From contig CAWFBT010000001.1 in NCBI GenBank assembly GCA_963814095.1, positions 124,001-188,000 of the forward strand: a DNA stretch of 64,000 bases, in the 5' to 3' direction. A program made the translations under genes and the position numbers. The notes below the pieces were generated by a model, which did not search any database, was not told where the DNA came from, and worked only from the letters and a program-made list of their open reading frames with translations. This DNA comes from JACVRW01 sp963814095. GTDB lineage: Bacteria; Actinomycetota; Thermoleophilia; Solirubrobacterales; Thermoleophilaceae. This document shows positions 36,824-44,783 of this stretch, piece by piece. Position 1 is the first letter of the stretch. Every line of letters begins with the position of its first letter.

Positions 36824-37747
36824 TCGCTCTTCCGGCGGCGCCGGAGAAACTCGTAGGGGTCGGCGAGCGGGCCGAGGTGCTGCAGCTTGTCCGGGTTCAC
36901 GACCGAGTTGATCGCCTGGATGCGCCCGTCGGCGATGTCGAAGACGAGCACGCCGATGATCGCGTCCGCGACCGCGTCGATCGCGAGCGCGCCGGGCTGG
37001 CCGTTGACCTCGACCGGGCGCAGCTCGAACCCGCCGGCGCGCTCCCCCGAGCGGGCCCAGGAGGCGAGCAGCTTCGCTATCCGCTCGCGGCCGTGCATCG
37101 GACGGGCGATCGCGGGCGCCTTGCCGCCGCCGTCGCCGTGCAGGACGACGTCCTCGGCGAGCAGGGCCTCGAGCGGCCTCCAGCTCGCCCTCGCGCGCGG
37201 CTGCGATGAAGCGCTGTGCCAGCTCGTCGCGGACCTCGGCGGAGGGCTCGTAGCGAGGCCTGTGCTCTTCCACGTGGCGGCGCGCCCGCGCTGTCAGCTG
37301 GCGTACGTTGTCCTCGCTCTTGCCGACGATCGCCGCGATGCGGTCGTACGGGTAGTCGAAGACCTCGCGCAGCAGGAACGCCGCGCGCTGCTCAGGCGAG
37401 AGGCTCTCCAGCACCACCAGGAACGCGAAGGAGAGCGAGTCGGCGAGCTCCGCCTCCCACGCCGGATCGCCCTCCTCCGCGGCGACGAGCGGCTCGGGCA
37501 GCCACTCGCCGGTGTAGGTCTCGCGCCGGACCCGCGCGGAGCGGAGCTGGTCGATCGAGAGCCGGGTGACCACGGTCGACACGTACGCCCGCGGCGACTC
37601 GATCCGCTCACCCGAGTCGAGCGTGTTGTGCAGGCGAAGCAGGCCCTCCTGCACGACGTCCTCGGCCTCGCTCACGCTCCCGAGCATGCGGTACGCGATG
37701 GCGAAGGCCGGCGGCCGCAGCTCCTCGTACAGGTCCGTGCTGGCCAT
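36820..37747 (-). CDS. SigJ-type ECF sigma factor with SnoaL-like tail, +1 frameshift near 37175
   Basis: Rebuilt length 308 residues. Region 2 (LYEELRPPAFAIAYRMLGSVSEAEDVVQEGLLRLH...VSTVVTRLSIDQLRSARVRRETYTGEWLPEPL) and region 4 (SPEQRAAFLLREVFDYPYDRIAAIVGKSEDNVRQLTARARRHV) are intact. The frame then breaks; removing one base near 37175 restores LEALLAEDVVLHGDGGGKAPAIARP and a SnoaL-like NTF2 domain (LASWARSGERAG...VFDIADGRIQAINSVVNPDKLQHL). Start 3 nt after the epimerase gene stop: an operon pairing common for SigJ factors. Confidence 0.88.
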
Positions 37748-37750
37748 GGC

Positions 37751-38695
37751 TCAGCCGAGCCCCTTGGCGAAGCCCTCGCGCCAGCTCGGGTAGCGCGGCT
37801 GCCAGCCGAGCTCGCGCTTCGCCTTCTTGTTCGACTGCCCGCGCAAGTCGCTCATCATGATGGCTGCCACCTTGCCGCCGGCGAGCCGAGCGAGCCAGAG
37901 CGGGACGTGGCGGGGCGGCTTCGCGCCGACCGCCTTGGCGAGCTCGGGCAGCCACTCGGAGATCGGCGCCGGCTCGTCGTCCACGACGTTGTAGACGCCA
38001 CGCGTGCCGTGCTCGACCGCCTCGACCGTCGCCGCGGCCGCGTCCTCGATGTGGATGAAGGACCACGTTCCCGTGCCCTTCCCGGCGATCGGGAGCTTGC
38101 GCTCGCGGATCATCTCGACCTGCTCGCCGAGCGGGCTGAGGCCGATCGAGGTCCCGGGACCGTAGAAGCCGCCGTAGCGCAGCGCGATGCCCTCGGTCCA
38201 GTCGGCGCCGATCACCGCCCGCTCGAGGTAGTTGATCGCCTCGACCGTCGTGCGGACCTGGGCGGGCGGCGCCGTGTCGAGCGGGTCGTTCTCCGACTTC
38301 ACCATTCCGCCCGTGCGGGCGTACGGCCACGGAGCGAAGCTCTGCGCTACGAAGCGCTTCACGCCCACCGCGCGGCCGGCAGCCAGCAGGTGGTCCGTGC
38401 CCTTCGTGCGCAGCTCGTTCGTGGGGGCGAAGTCGCGCTCCATGCGTCGCGGGTTGAAGTCGCTGATCGCGGTCAGCTGGTGGACGATCACGTCGGGGTC
38501 GGCCTCGGCCACGGCCCGCGCGACGCCGTCCGGATCGAGGGCGTCGGCGACCACCGGGCGCGCGCCGAGCTCGCGCAGGAGCTCCGTCTTGGACTCGCTT
38601 CGGGTCATGCCCGTGACCTCGTGACCGCGCGCGACCAGCTGCTTGACGAGTGGCCTGCCGAGTGCGCCTGTTGCACCTGCTACGAAGACCTTCAT
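37751..38695 (-). CDS. NAD(P)-dependent epimerase/dehydratase (extended SDR)
   Basis: 314 residues, with AAAGGAG before ATG 38695. Nucleotide motif VFVAGATGALGRPLVKQLVARGHEVTGMTRS, then IALRYGGFYGPGTSIG and WSFIHIEDAAAATVEAVEHGTRGVYNVVDDEPAPISEWLPELA. The usual YxxxK is not obvious at the normal place, suggesting an atypical or NmrA/epimerase-like role. Co-transcribed with the SigJ-type sigma factor 3 nt downstream, which suggests regulation together, perhaps in oxidative stress; that is inference. Confidence 0.85.
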   Translation of the reverse strand: MKVFVAGATGALGRPLVKQLVARGHEVTGMTRSESKTELLRELGARPVVADALDPDGVARAVAEADPDVIVHQLTAISDFNPRRMERDFAPTNELRTKGTDHLLAAGRAVGVKRFVAQSFAPWPYARTGGMVKSENDPLDTAPPAQVRTTVEAINYLERAVIGADWTEGIALRYGGFYGPGTSIGLSPLGEQVEMIRERKLPIAGKGTGTWSFIHIEDAAAATVEAVEHGTRGVYNVVDDEPAPISEWLPELAKAVGAKPPRHVPLWLARLAGGKVAAIMMSDLRGQSNKKAKRELGWQPRYPSWREGFAKGLG

Positions 38696-38777
38696 GTCGG
38701 CTCCTTTCTCGTTTTCTACCCAGTTGACGAGATAGCCATGGAGCGTGTGACAGCGCGTTCGCGGGTATCCCGGCGAC

Positions 38778-39119
38778 ATGCCACCTCGCGGAGTCAAGAA
38801 GGGCACGAAGCGCGCCCGCCAGTACGAGAAGATCAAGCAGAGCCAGAAGGAGCAGGGGCGCTCCGAGGACCGCGCCGAGGAGATCGCGGCGCGCACCGTC
38901 AACAAGGAGCGGGCCCGCAGCGGCGAGTCGCAGACGCGCTCGCGCAGCTCGACCCAGGACATCTCCTCCGGCCGCCGTGGCGGTCAGCGCTCCGGCAGCT
39001 CGGGCCCGAAGGGGCGGACGCGCGATCAGCTCTACAACGAGGCCAAGAACCTCAACATCGAGGGTCGCTCGAGCATGAACAAGTCGCAGCTGCAGCGAGC
39101 CGTCGACGGGAAGAAGTAG
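38778..39119 (+). CDS. basic Rho-N-like / plasmid-stabilisation-like protein
   Basis: 113 residues, very basic and Ser/Arg-rich. N-terminal GTKRARQYEKIKQSQKEQGRSEDRAEEIAARTVNKERARSGES matches a small actinobacterial family often named plasmid stabilisation protein; the C-terminal TRDQLYNEAKNLNIEGRSSMNKSQLQRAVDGKK is a Rho N-terminal/SAP-like helix-extended motif for nucleic-acid binding. Role unknown; nucleic-acid-associated protein inferred. Divergent from the epimerase gene. Confidence 0.8.
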   Translation: MPPRGVKKGTKRARQYEKIKQSQKEQGRSEDRAEEIAARTVNKERARSGESQTRSRSSTQDISSGRRGGQRSGSSGPKGRTRDQLYNEAKNLNIEGRSSMNKSQLQRAVDGKK

Positions 39120-39161
39120 CTCGAACCCTGCGCAGCCGGCCGAGCCTGCTGCTTCGGGCCG

Positions 39162-39941
39162 CTAGCCCAGATCGTCGATCAGGTCGGCCACCGAGTCGAC
39201 GATCAGCGACGGCCGGTAGGGGTGCCGTTCGGCGTCGCCGCGCTGGGTCACGCCGCTCAGCACGAGCACGGTCTTCAGGCCCGCCTCGAGCCCGGAGACG
39301 ATGTCGGTGTCCATGCGGTCGCCGATCATCGCCGTGGTCTCGGAGTGTGCGTCGATCGCGTTGAGCGCCGAGCGCATCATCAGCGGGTTCGGCTTTCCGA
39401 CGTAGTAGGGGGCAACCCCGGTGGCGCGGCTGATCAGCGCCGCCACCGAGCCGGTGGCGGGCAGGGGACCATCGGGCGAGGGCCCCACGTTGTCCGGATT
39501 GGTGGCGATGAAGCGCGCGCCCGCCGCCACCAGCTGGATCGCGCGGGTGATGCGCTCGAAGCTGTAGGTGCGCGTCTCGCCGAGGACCACGTAGTCGGGG
39601 TCGCGATCGGTGATCGTGTAGCCGCTCTGATGCAGGGCCGTCGTCAGGCCCGCCTCGCCCACCACGAACGCGGAGCCGCCGGGCCGCTGGTCCTCGAGGA
39701 AGCCCGCGGTGGCGAGCGCAGAGGTCCAGATCGCCTCCTCCGGGAGATTGAGGCCGCTGCGCCGGAGCCGGGCGGTCAGATCGCGCCGCGTGTACATCGA
39801 GTTGTTCGTCAGGACGAGGAAAGGCAGGCCGAGCTCCCTCAGCCGGCCGATGAACTCGGGGGCGCCCGGTATCGCGTGCTCCTCCGTAACGAGCACACCG
39901 TCCATGTCCATCAGCCATGCGTTGATCTCGCGCCGGCTCAT
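39162..39941 (-). CDS. HAD-IIA family hydrolase (NagD-like)
   Basis: 259 residues from ATG 39941. HAD motif I WLMDMDGVLV (residues 9-18, nucleophile Asp), motif II VLTNNS, class IIA cap, and motif III/IV region VGKPNPLMMRSAL...TAMIGDRMDTDIVSGLEAGLKTVLVLSG. Likely a sugar-phosphate or p-nitrophenyl-phosphate-type phosphatase; physiological substrate not inferable. Divergent from the SGNH gene 38 nt away. Confidence 0.92.
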   Translation of the reverse strand: MSRREINAWLMDMDGVLVTEEHAIPGAPEFIGRLRELGLPFLVLTNNSMYTRRDLTARLRRSGLNLPEEAIWTSALATAGFLEDQRPGGSAFVVGEAGLTTALHQSGYTITDRDPDYVVLGETRTYSFERITRAIQLVAAGARFIATNPDNVGPSPDGPLPATGSVAALISRATGVAPYYVGKPNPLMMRSALNAIDAHSETTAMIGDRMDTDIVSGLEAGLKTVLVLSGVTQRGDAERHPYRPSLIVDSVADLIDDLG

Positions 39942-39979
39942 GGGGTCGGAGACTACGCACCGTGCTAGGAATGAGCGCG

Positions 39980-40765
39980 ATGGCATACCGGCGCTACGTG
40001 GCGATCGGCGACAGCACCACAGAGGGGCTGATGGACCCGTATCCCGATGGGAGCGGCTATCGCGGCTGGGCCGACCGGCTCGCCGAGCGCATGGCGGCCG
40101 CCAGCCCGGGGCTTCTGTACGCCAATCTCGCAGTGCGCGGCAAGCTCGCCCGCCAGGTCCACGACGAGCAGCTGGCGGCTGCGCTGGCGCTGCAGCCCGA
40201 CTTCGCCACGGTGATCGCGGGGCTGAACGACACGCTCCGCCCGCAGTGCGACCTCGACGCGACGGCGGGCCACCTCGACGCGATGATCGGCGCGCTCGCT
40301 GCGCAGGGCGCGACCGTCGCCACGATGGCGTTCCCCGACCCCGTGCCGATCAACCCGCTGGCGCGGGCGGCGCGAGCGCGGGTCTTCGCCTTCAACGAGC
40401 GCGTGCGCGAAGTCGCCCGCCGCCACGGTGCGCTGCTCGTCGACTTCGAGCGCGACGCCGCCCCGCCCGACCCACGCCTCTGGCACGACGACCGCCTGCA
40501 CGCGAACACCGAGGGCCACGTGCGCATCGCCGACGCCTTCGCCGAGGCACTCGGCCTCGAGGGCGCCGACCGCGCGTGGGCCCAGCCGCTGCCACCGGCG
40601 CCGCCGTCGCGTGCGGTTACCGCGGTGACCGCCAACGCGGTGTGGGCGGTGAAGCACTTGGCCCCGTGGGTGATACGGCGGATCAGAGGCGTCTCATCCG
40701 GCGACGGGCTGCCGCCGAAGCGGCCCGTGCTGGAGCTGGTGCGGCCGGAGGGGGCGGAGCGGTAG
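39980..40765 (+). CDS. SGNH/GDSL-family hydrolase
   Basis: 261 residues from ATG 39980 (AGGA 9 nt upstream; two earlier starts exist at 39962 and 39971). Block I YVAIGDSTTEGL (catalytic Ser), Gly block NLAVRGKLA, block III VIAGLNDTL (Asn), and block V DDRLHANTEGHVRIADAF (Asp-x-x-His). No signal peptide, so cytoplasmic esterase/lipase-like. The last 60 residues (after QPLPPAPPSRAV) are a variable tail. The region after its stop holds a copy of the hairpin repeat. Confidence 0.88.
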   Translation: MAYRRYVAIGDSTTEGLMDPYPDGSGYRGWADRLAERMAAASPGLLYANLAVRGKLARQVHDEQLAAALALQPDFATVIAGLNDTLRPQCDLDATAGHLDAMIGALAAQGATVATMAFPDPVPINPLARAARARVFAFNERVREVARRHGALLVDFERDAAPPDPRLWHDDRLHANTEGHVRIADAFAEALGLEGADRAWAQPLPPAPPSRAVTAVTANAVWAVKHLAPWVIRRIRGVSSGDGLPPKRPVLELVRPEGAER

Positions 40766-40785
40766 GCGCGGCGTCGCGGCCCGCA

Positions 40786-40884
40786 GCGCCACCGTGCCGA
40801 CTTATTGTCGTGTGACGACACCAAGTCGGGTCGGTGACGTGATTTCGGGGCGGCGTGGCAACCTCCCCCTTCACTGCCGCCGTT
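40786..40884. repeat. convergent-end intergenic repeat, copy A
   Basis: About 99 bp, roughly 90 percent identical to copy B at 48609-48705 in the same orientation. It holds an interrupted hairpin: CCGACTT (40797-40803) with AAGTCGG (40823-40829), inside it TGTCGT (40806-40811) with ACGACA (40815-40820). A second short pairing GGCGGC/GCCGCC lies downstream. Located between the convergent SGNH and amidohydrolase genes. Confidence 0.8.
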
Positions 40885-40904
40885 AGCCCGGCCGCGCGCG
40901 CGCT

Positions 40905-41786
40905 TCAGAGCCGGTACACCCGCTGCGCGGTCCCGCCCAACACGGCCGCCCGCACCTCATCGGAGCGGCCGGCGAGCGCCTGCTGCCATGCGTCGAGAAG
41001 TGAACGGTAGTCCGTCCACAAGCTCTCCACGGGGAAGTTCGAGCCCCACATGCAGCGTTCGGCACCGAACCACTCGAGGCACGCGTCGCTGACGAGCCGT
41101 ATCAGCTCCGGGTCGACGCGGTGCACGAACGTCCCCTGGCCGGTCAGCTTGGTCACGAGGTTCGGCAGCTCGGCGAGCCGCTGCATGCCCTCGCGCCACG
41201 GGTCGACGTCGGCCTCGTCGGCCGACTCGAGCATCCCCGAGTGCACGAGCACGAACTGGACCTCGGGCAGGTCGGCGACGAAGCGCGCGGCGTCGGCCAT
41301 CTGGTTCGAGAAGACCTGGAGCTCGAACACCCAGCCGTATTCGGCAAGCTCCGCCACGTTGCGACGGAGCACCGGGTCGTTCATCCGGTCCGGCGCCGAC
41401 GCGAACCGGTACTGCTCGTTCGGGTGCCAGTGCAGCTGCAGCCGGATCCCGCGCATCAGCGGCGAGGCTGCGGCCTGGGCGGCGAACAGCTCCGGCGCGT
41501 CCTCGCGGAACAGGTCCGCGGCGCCGACGATCGCGTGCGGCCAGCCCGACTCCTCGTGCACCTGCTGCACCCACTTCACCTCGTCGAGCGAGCGCTCCAG
41601 CGGCCAGTTCGTCTGCACGTAGACGGAGCGCTCCACGCCCGCGCTCGTCGCGTCGGCGATGTACTCGTCCGCGAGGTAGTCGCGCCGGATCGCCTCGTAC
41701 GGGCCGAAGATCCGCGGCACCATCGGGCCCTGGAGCCACAGGTTGTCCTGGACCCGCCAGACGTGGTGATGGCTGTCGACGATCAC
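40905..41786 (-). CDS. amidohydrolase (amidohydrolase_2 family)
   Basis: 293 residues from GTG 41786, SD GGGAGGTGG. N-terminal metal-binding VDSHHHVWRV, then RSVYVQTNWPLERSLDEVKWVQQ, GIRLQLHWHPNEQYRF, FVLVHSGM and C-terminal ERCMWGSNFPVESL (Asp position replaced by Asn in the GSDFP-type motif). Metal-dependent hydrolase or decarboxylase of the PF04909 group. Its start overlaps the VWA gene stop (GTGA), so it is the last gene of the molybdenum-hydroxylase operon and may act on that enzyme's product. Confidence 0.88.
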   Translation of the reverse strand: MIVDSHHHVWRVQDNLWLQGPMVPRIFGPYEAIRRDYLADEYIADATSAGVERSVYVQTNWPLERSLDEVKWVQQVHEESGWPHAIVGAADLFREDAPELFAAQAAASPLMRGIRLQLHWHPNEQYRFASAPDRMNDPVLRRNVAELAEYGWVFELQVFSNQMADAARFVADLPEVQFVLVHSGMLESADEADVDPWREGMQRLAELPNLVTKLTGQGTFVHRVDPELIRLVSDACLEWFGAERCMWGSNFPVESLWTDYRSLLDAWQQALAGRSDEVRAAVLGGTAQRVYRL

Positions 41787-42940
41787 GCCACCTCCCACGC
41801 GCGCGCCGCGGTCCGGCGGGGGCGCGCGCCGATCTCGGGGAGGAGCCGGACCTGCTCGGTGAGCGTCGCGAGGTCGCGCGCGCCCGCGAGGCAGTCGAGC
41901 TGCCCGAGCACCGCCTGCAGCCCGCGCGTCGCCGGCCGGTAGTCCGGCTCGCAGGCCAGCGGCGACCACCACACGAGCCGGTGCCCGAGTCGCGCGAGCC
42001 GCCGCACGGCCTCGGTCATCTGCGCGGGGTCGCCGCGCTCGAGCCCGTCGGAGAGCACGATGATCAGCGCGCCGCGGGCGAGCGCGACGCGGCGCGCGTC
42101 GGCGAGCAGCTCCAGCAGCGCCGGGCCGATCCGCGTGCCGCCGTCGGCGTCGAGCACGCACTCGGTGATCGCCTCGAGCGCGCGGTCGACGTCGGGCGTG
42201 TCGAGCGCGCGCGTCACGCGCGTGAGCCGCGTGCCGAACGTGAACGCCTCGGCGCGGTCGGTCGAGCGCACCACGGCGTGGGCGAAGCGGAGGAGGTCCG
42301 GGCTGTGTGCGCGAAGGGAGCCGGACACGTCGATCAGCACAAGCACGCGCCGTGGTCGCCGCGTCCGCTCGCGCCAGGCGAGCTCGAGCACCTCGCCGCC
42401 CGTCCGATTCGCGGCGTGGAGCACGCGCTGCAGGTCGAGCACCCGCCCGCGCCGCGCCCGCCGCGCGCGCCGCCCGGTGACCACCGGCAGCGTGCCCGCC
42501 AGCGCCGCCCGCAGCTCGGCCAGCTCGTCGTGCCCGTCCGCCGTCGTGGCCGGGAACGTCCGCTGGTTGCGCAGGTCGGCGGGGCTGGCGTGGAGCCCGG
42601 TGCCCTCACTCGGCTCGAGCGCCTCGAGCTCGCCCTCGTCGCCTGCGTGCGGCGCCGCCGTCTCGCCCTCGTCCTCGGGCGGCGGCACCGGCTGCGACTT
42701 CTCCACCAGCAGCTCCGCGCGGCGGAAGCAGGCGTCGAAGACGACGTCGAACACCTCGAAGTCCTCCGCGCGCGCGACGAGCGTCACCCGCGCGCGCCAG
42801 TACAGCGCCTCGACGTCGCCGGGCGGCGAGAGCGCGACCGCGCGCAGGAAGTCCGCGCGCTTCTCGGCGCCGACCCGCACGCCCGCGTCGTCGAGCGAGC
42901 GCAGGAAGCCGTGCAGGTGCTCGCGTGCGCGGTCGCTCAC
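41783..42940 (-). CDS. VWA-domain protein, CoxE-like
   Basis: 385 residues from GTG 42940. The C-terminal half is a von Willebrand A domain with MIDAS VLVLIDVSGSLRAHS (DxSxS), followed by TFGTRLTRVTRAL and IIVLSDGLERGDPAQM. N-terminal half: SDDAGVRVGAEKRADFLRAVALSPPGDVEALYWRARVTLVARAEDFEVFDVVFDACFR, typical of CoxE. With the MoxR ATPase it probably matures the molybdenum hydroxylase (metal centre insertion), as CoxD/CoxE do for CO dehydrogenase. Overlaps both neighbours by 4 nt. Confidence 0.9.
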   Translation of the reverse strand: MSDRAREHLHGFLRSLDDAGVRVGAEKRADFLRAVALSPPGDVEALYWRARVTLVARAEDFEVFDVVFDACFRRAELLVEKSQPVPPPEDEGETAAPHAGDEGELEALEPSEGTGLHASPADLRNQRTFPATTADGHDELAELRAALAGTLPVVTGRRARRARRGRVLDLQRVLHAANRTGGEVLELAWRERTRRPRRVLVLIDVSGSLRAHSPDLLRFAHAVVRSTDRAEAFTFGTRLTRVTRALDTPDVDRALEAITECVLDADGGTRIGPALLELLADARRVALARGALIIVLSDGLERGDPAQMTEAVRRLARLGHRLVWWSPLACEPDYRPATRGLQAVLGQLDCLAGARDLATLTEQVRLLPEIGARPRRTAARAWEVA

Positions 42941-43791
42941 CGCACCGCCTCGAGCACCGCCTCGGCCCGCTCCACGTCCTCCTGCTCCTTGAGCAGCAGC
43001 CCGAGCGAGCGCTTCAGTGCCTTCGGCCACGGCGTCCCCTCGGCCGCGAGGACGGATGCGCCCTGCGCCCAGTCGATCGTTTCGGCGATCCCCGGCCGCT
43101 TGAGGAGCTTCTCCGCGCGAACGCGCGTGATTGCGTTCACCAGCGCGTCGGCCGCCGCGTCGTCCAGCCCCGGCGCGTAGGCGCGCAGGATCAGCCGCTC
43201 GCGCGCCGCGTCCGGGAACGGGATCCAGTGGTAGAGGCAGCGGCGCTTGAGCGCGTCGTGCAACTCCCGCGTGCGGTTCGACGTGAGCACGACGATCGGC
43301 GTGGTTGGCGCGACGATCGAGCCCAGCTCGGGGATCGTGATCTGGAAGTCGGAGAGGAACTCGAGCAAGAAGGCCTCGAACTCCGAGTCCGACCGGTCGA
43401 TCTCGTCGATCAGCAGGACCGCGTGCTCCGCGCGCCGTACGGCCTGCAGCAGCGGACGCTCCACCAGGAAGCGCTCGTCGTAGAGGTCGCCGACCTCGCG
43501 GCCCTCCGCCTCGGCGACCCGCACGTGGAGCAGCTGCTTCGGGCGGTCCCACTCGTAGAGCGCTTGCGAGGCGTCGAGCCCCTCGTAGCACTGCAGGCGG
43601 ATCAGCTCGCGGCCGAGCACGTCGGCGAGCGCCTTCGCAACCTCGGTCTTGCCCACGCCCGGCTCGCCCTCGAGCGCGAGCGGGCGCCCCAGCACGAGCG
43701 CCAGATGCAGCGCCGTGAGGAGTCCCTCGTCGGCGTAGTAGCGGCGCTCGGCCAGGAGCCGCCCGAGCTCTCCGACGGGCGGCGCGCTCAC
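42937..43791 (-). CDS. MoxR-family AAA+ ATPase, CoxD-like
   Basis: 284 residues from GTG 43791. Walker A LEGEPGVGKTEVAKAL (about 40-55), Walker B HAVLLIDEIDRSDSEFEAFLLEFL, sensor 1 PIVVLTSNRTRELHDALKRRCLYHWIPFP with Arg finger. MoxR ATPases act with VWA proteins as metal-centre chaperones; here the partner is adjacent. Overlaps the large-subunit ORF and the VWA gene by 4 nt. Confidence 0.93.
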   Translation of the reverse strand: MSAPPVGELGRLLAERRYYADEGLLTALHLALVLGRPLALEGEPGVGKTEVAKALADVLGRELIRLQCYEGLDASQALYEWDRPKQLLHVRVAEAEGREVGDLYDERFLVERPLLQAVRRAEHAVLLIDEIDRSDSEFEAFLLEFLSDFQITIPELGSIVAPTTPIVVLTSNRTRELHDALKRRCLYHWIPFPDAARERLILRAYAPGLDDAAADALVNAITRVRAEKLLKRPGIAETIDWAQGASVLAAEGTPWPKALKRSLGLLLKEQEDVERAEAVLEAVR

Positions 43792-44783
43792 AGCGCGTCG
43801 AGCCCCCGCAGGATCTTCTCCGGTGTGAAGGGCATCGAGTCGAGCCGGACCCCGCAGGCGTCGTAGATGGCGTTCGCGAGCGCCGGGATCGGCGCGTTCG
43901 CCGTCATCTCCCCGATGCCCTTCGCGCCGAATGGCCCAGTGTCGGCCGGCCGCTCGATGATCACGCTCTCCATCGCGGCATTGTCCGCCGGCCCCGGCAT
44001 CAGGTACTCGCTGAAATCCGTCGGCCCGTGCTCGCGCGCGGGGTAGTAGGGCTCGGTCGTCTCGAACATGCCATGGGAGATACCCATCCAGGCCCCACCC
44101 TCGATCTGCTGGGTGGCCATCGCCGGGTTGAGCGCGCGGCCGACCTCGTAGACGTTGTACATCGCGAGGATCTCAACCACGCCCGTCTCGTCGTCGACCT
44201 CGACCTCGGCCATCGTGCAGGCGTGCGCCTGGCATGAGTCGGGGTCCATCGCGCCTGTCTCGGGCACGGGGTCGTTCTTCTCCTTGAGAAAGATCCCGCG
44301 GCCCGCGATCGTGCGCCCCTGCTCGAAATGCGCGGCGAGCGCGAGATCGACGATGTGGATCTTCTTCTCCTCGGAGCCCTTGAGCTTGATGAAGCCCGTG
44401 CCGTCGGTCTCCAGATCGGCCGGATCGACCTCCAGCTCGTCGGCCGCGACCTGGAGCATGACCTCACGCGCCTCGCGGGCGGCCATGATCACCGCGTTGC
44501 CGACGCGGTGCGTGCCGCGCGAGGCGAAGGTGCCCATGCAGTGCGGGCCTGTGTCCGTGTCGGCCGTGTCGACGATGATGTTCTCGAACGGGAGCCCGAG
44601 CGTCTCCGCCGCGCACTGCGCGGCGATGGTCTTGATGCCCTGGCCGAGGTCGACTGACGAGAGCGTGACCACGAACGAGCCCGTCGTCGTGGAGTGGATG
44701 AGCGCCTGGGAGGGGTCGCCGCCCAGGTTCATGCCGGTCGGGTAGTTGACGGCGGCGTAGCCGCGGCCGCGGAGCTTCGCCAT
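43788..44783 (-). CDS. molybdenum hydroxylase large subunit, C-terminal half
   Basis: 331 residues from ATG 44783. It begins MAKLRGRGYAAVNYPTGMNLGGDPSQALIH and continues with SSVDLGQGIKTIAAQCAAETLGLPFENIIVDTADTDTGPHCMGTFASRGTHRVGNAVI and GPFGAKGIGEMTANAPIPALANAI, the Mo-cofactor domain 2 of xanthine-dehydrogenase-type enzymes, with the catalytic Glu in GAKGIGEM. The N-terminal half is the separate ORF upstream; the two share a TGATG junction. Together about 791 residues, the normal size of the single subunit. Confidence 0.88.
   Translation of the reverse strand: MAKLRGRGYAAVNYPTGMNLGGDPSQALIHSTTTGSFVVTLSSVDLGQGIKTIAAQCAAETLGLPFENIIVDTADTDTGPHCMGTFASRGTHRVGNAVIMAAREAREVMLQVAADELEVDPADLETDGTGFIKLKGSEEKKIHIVDLALAAHFEQGRTIAGRGIFLKEKNDPVPETGAMDPDSCQAHACTMAEVEVDDETGVVEILAMYNVYEVGRALNPAMATQQIEGGAWMGISHGMFETTEPYYPAREHGPTDFSEYLMPGPADNAAMESVIIERPADTGPFGAKGIGEMTANAPIPALANAIYDACGVRLDSMPFTPEKILRGLDAL

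Noticed and set aside
40786..40884. Small ORFs within the repeats that share similar peptides on the minus strand
   Set aside because: The similarity follows from the DNA repeat itself; the frames lack ribosome-binding sites and differ by indels between copies.
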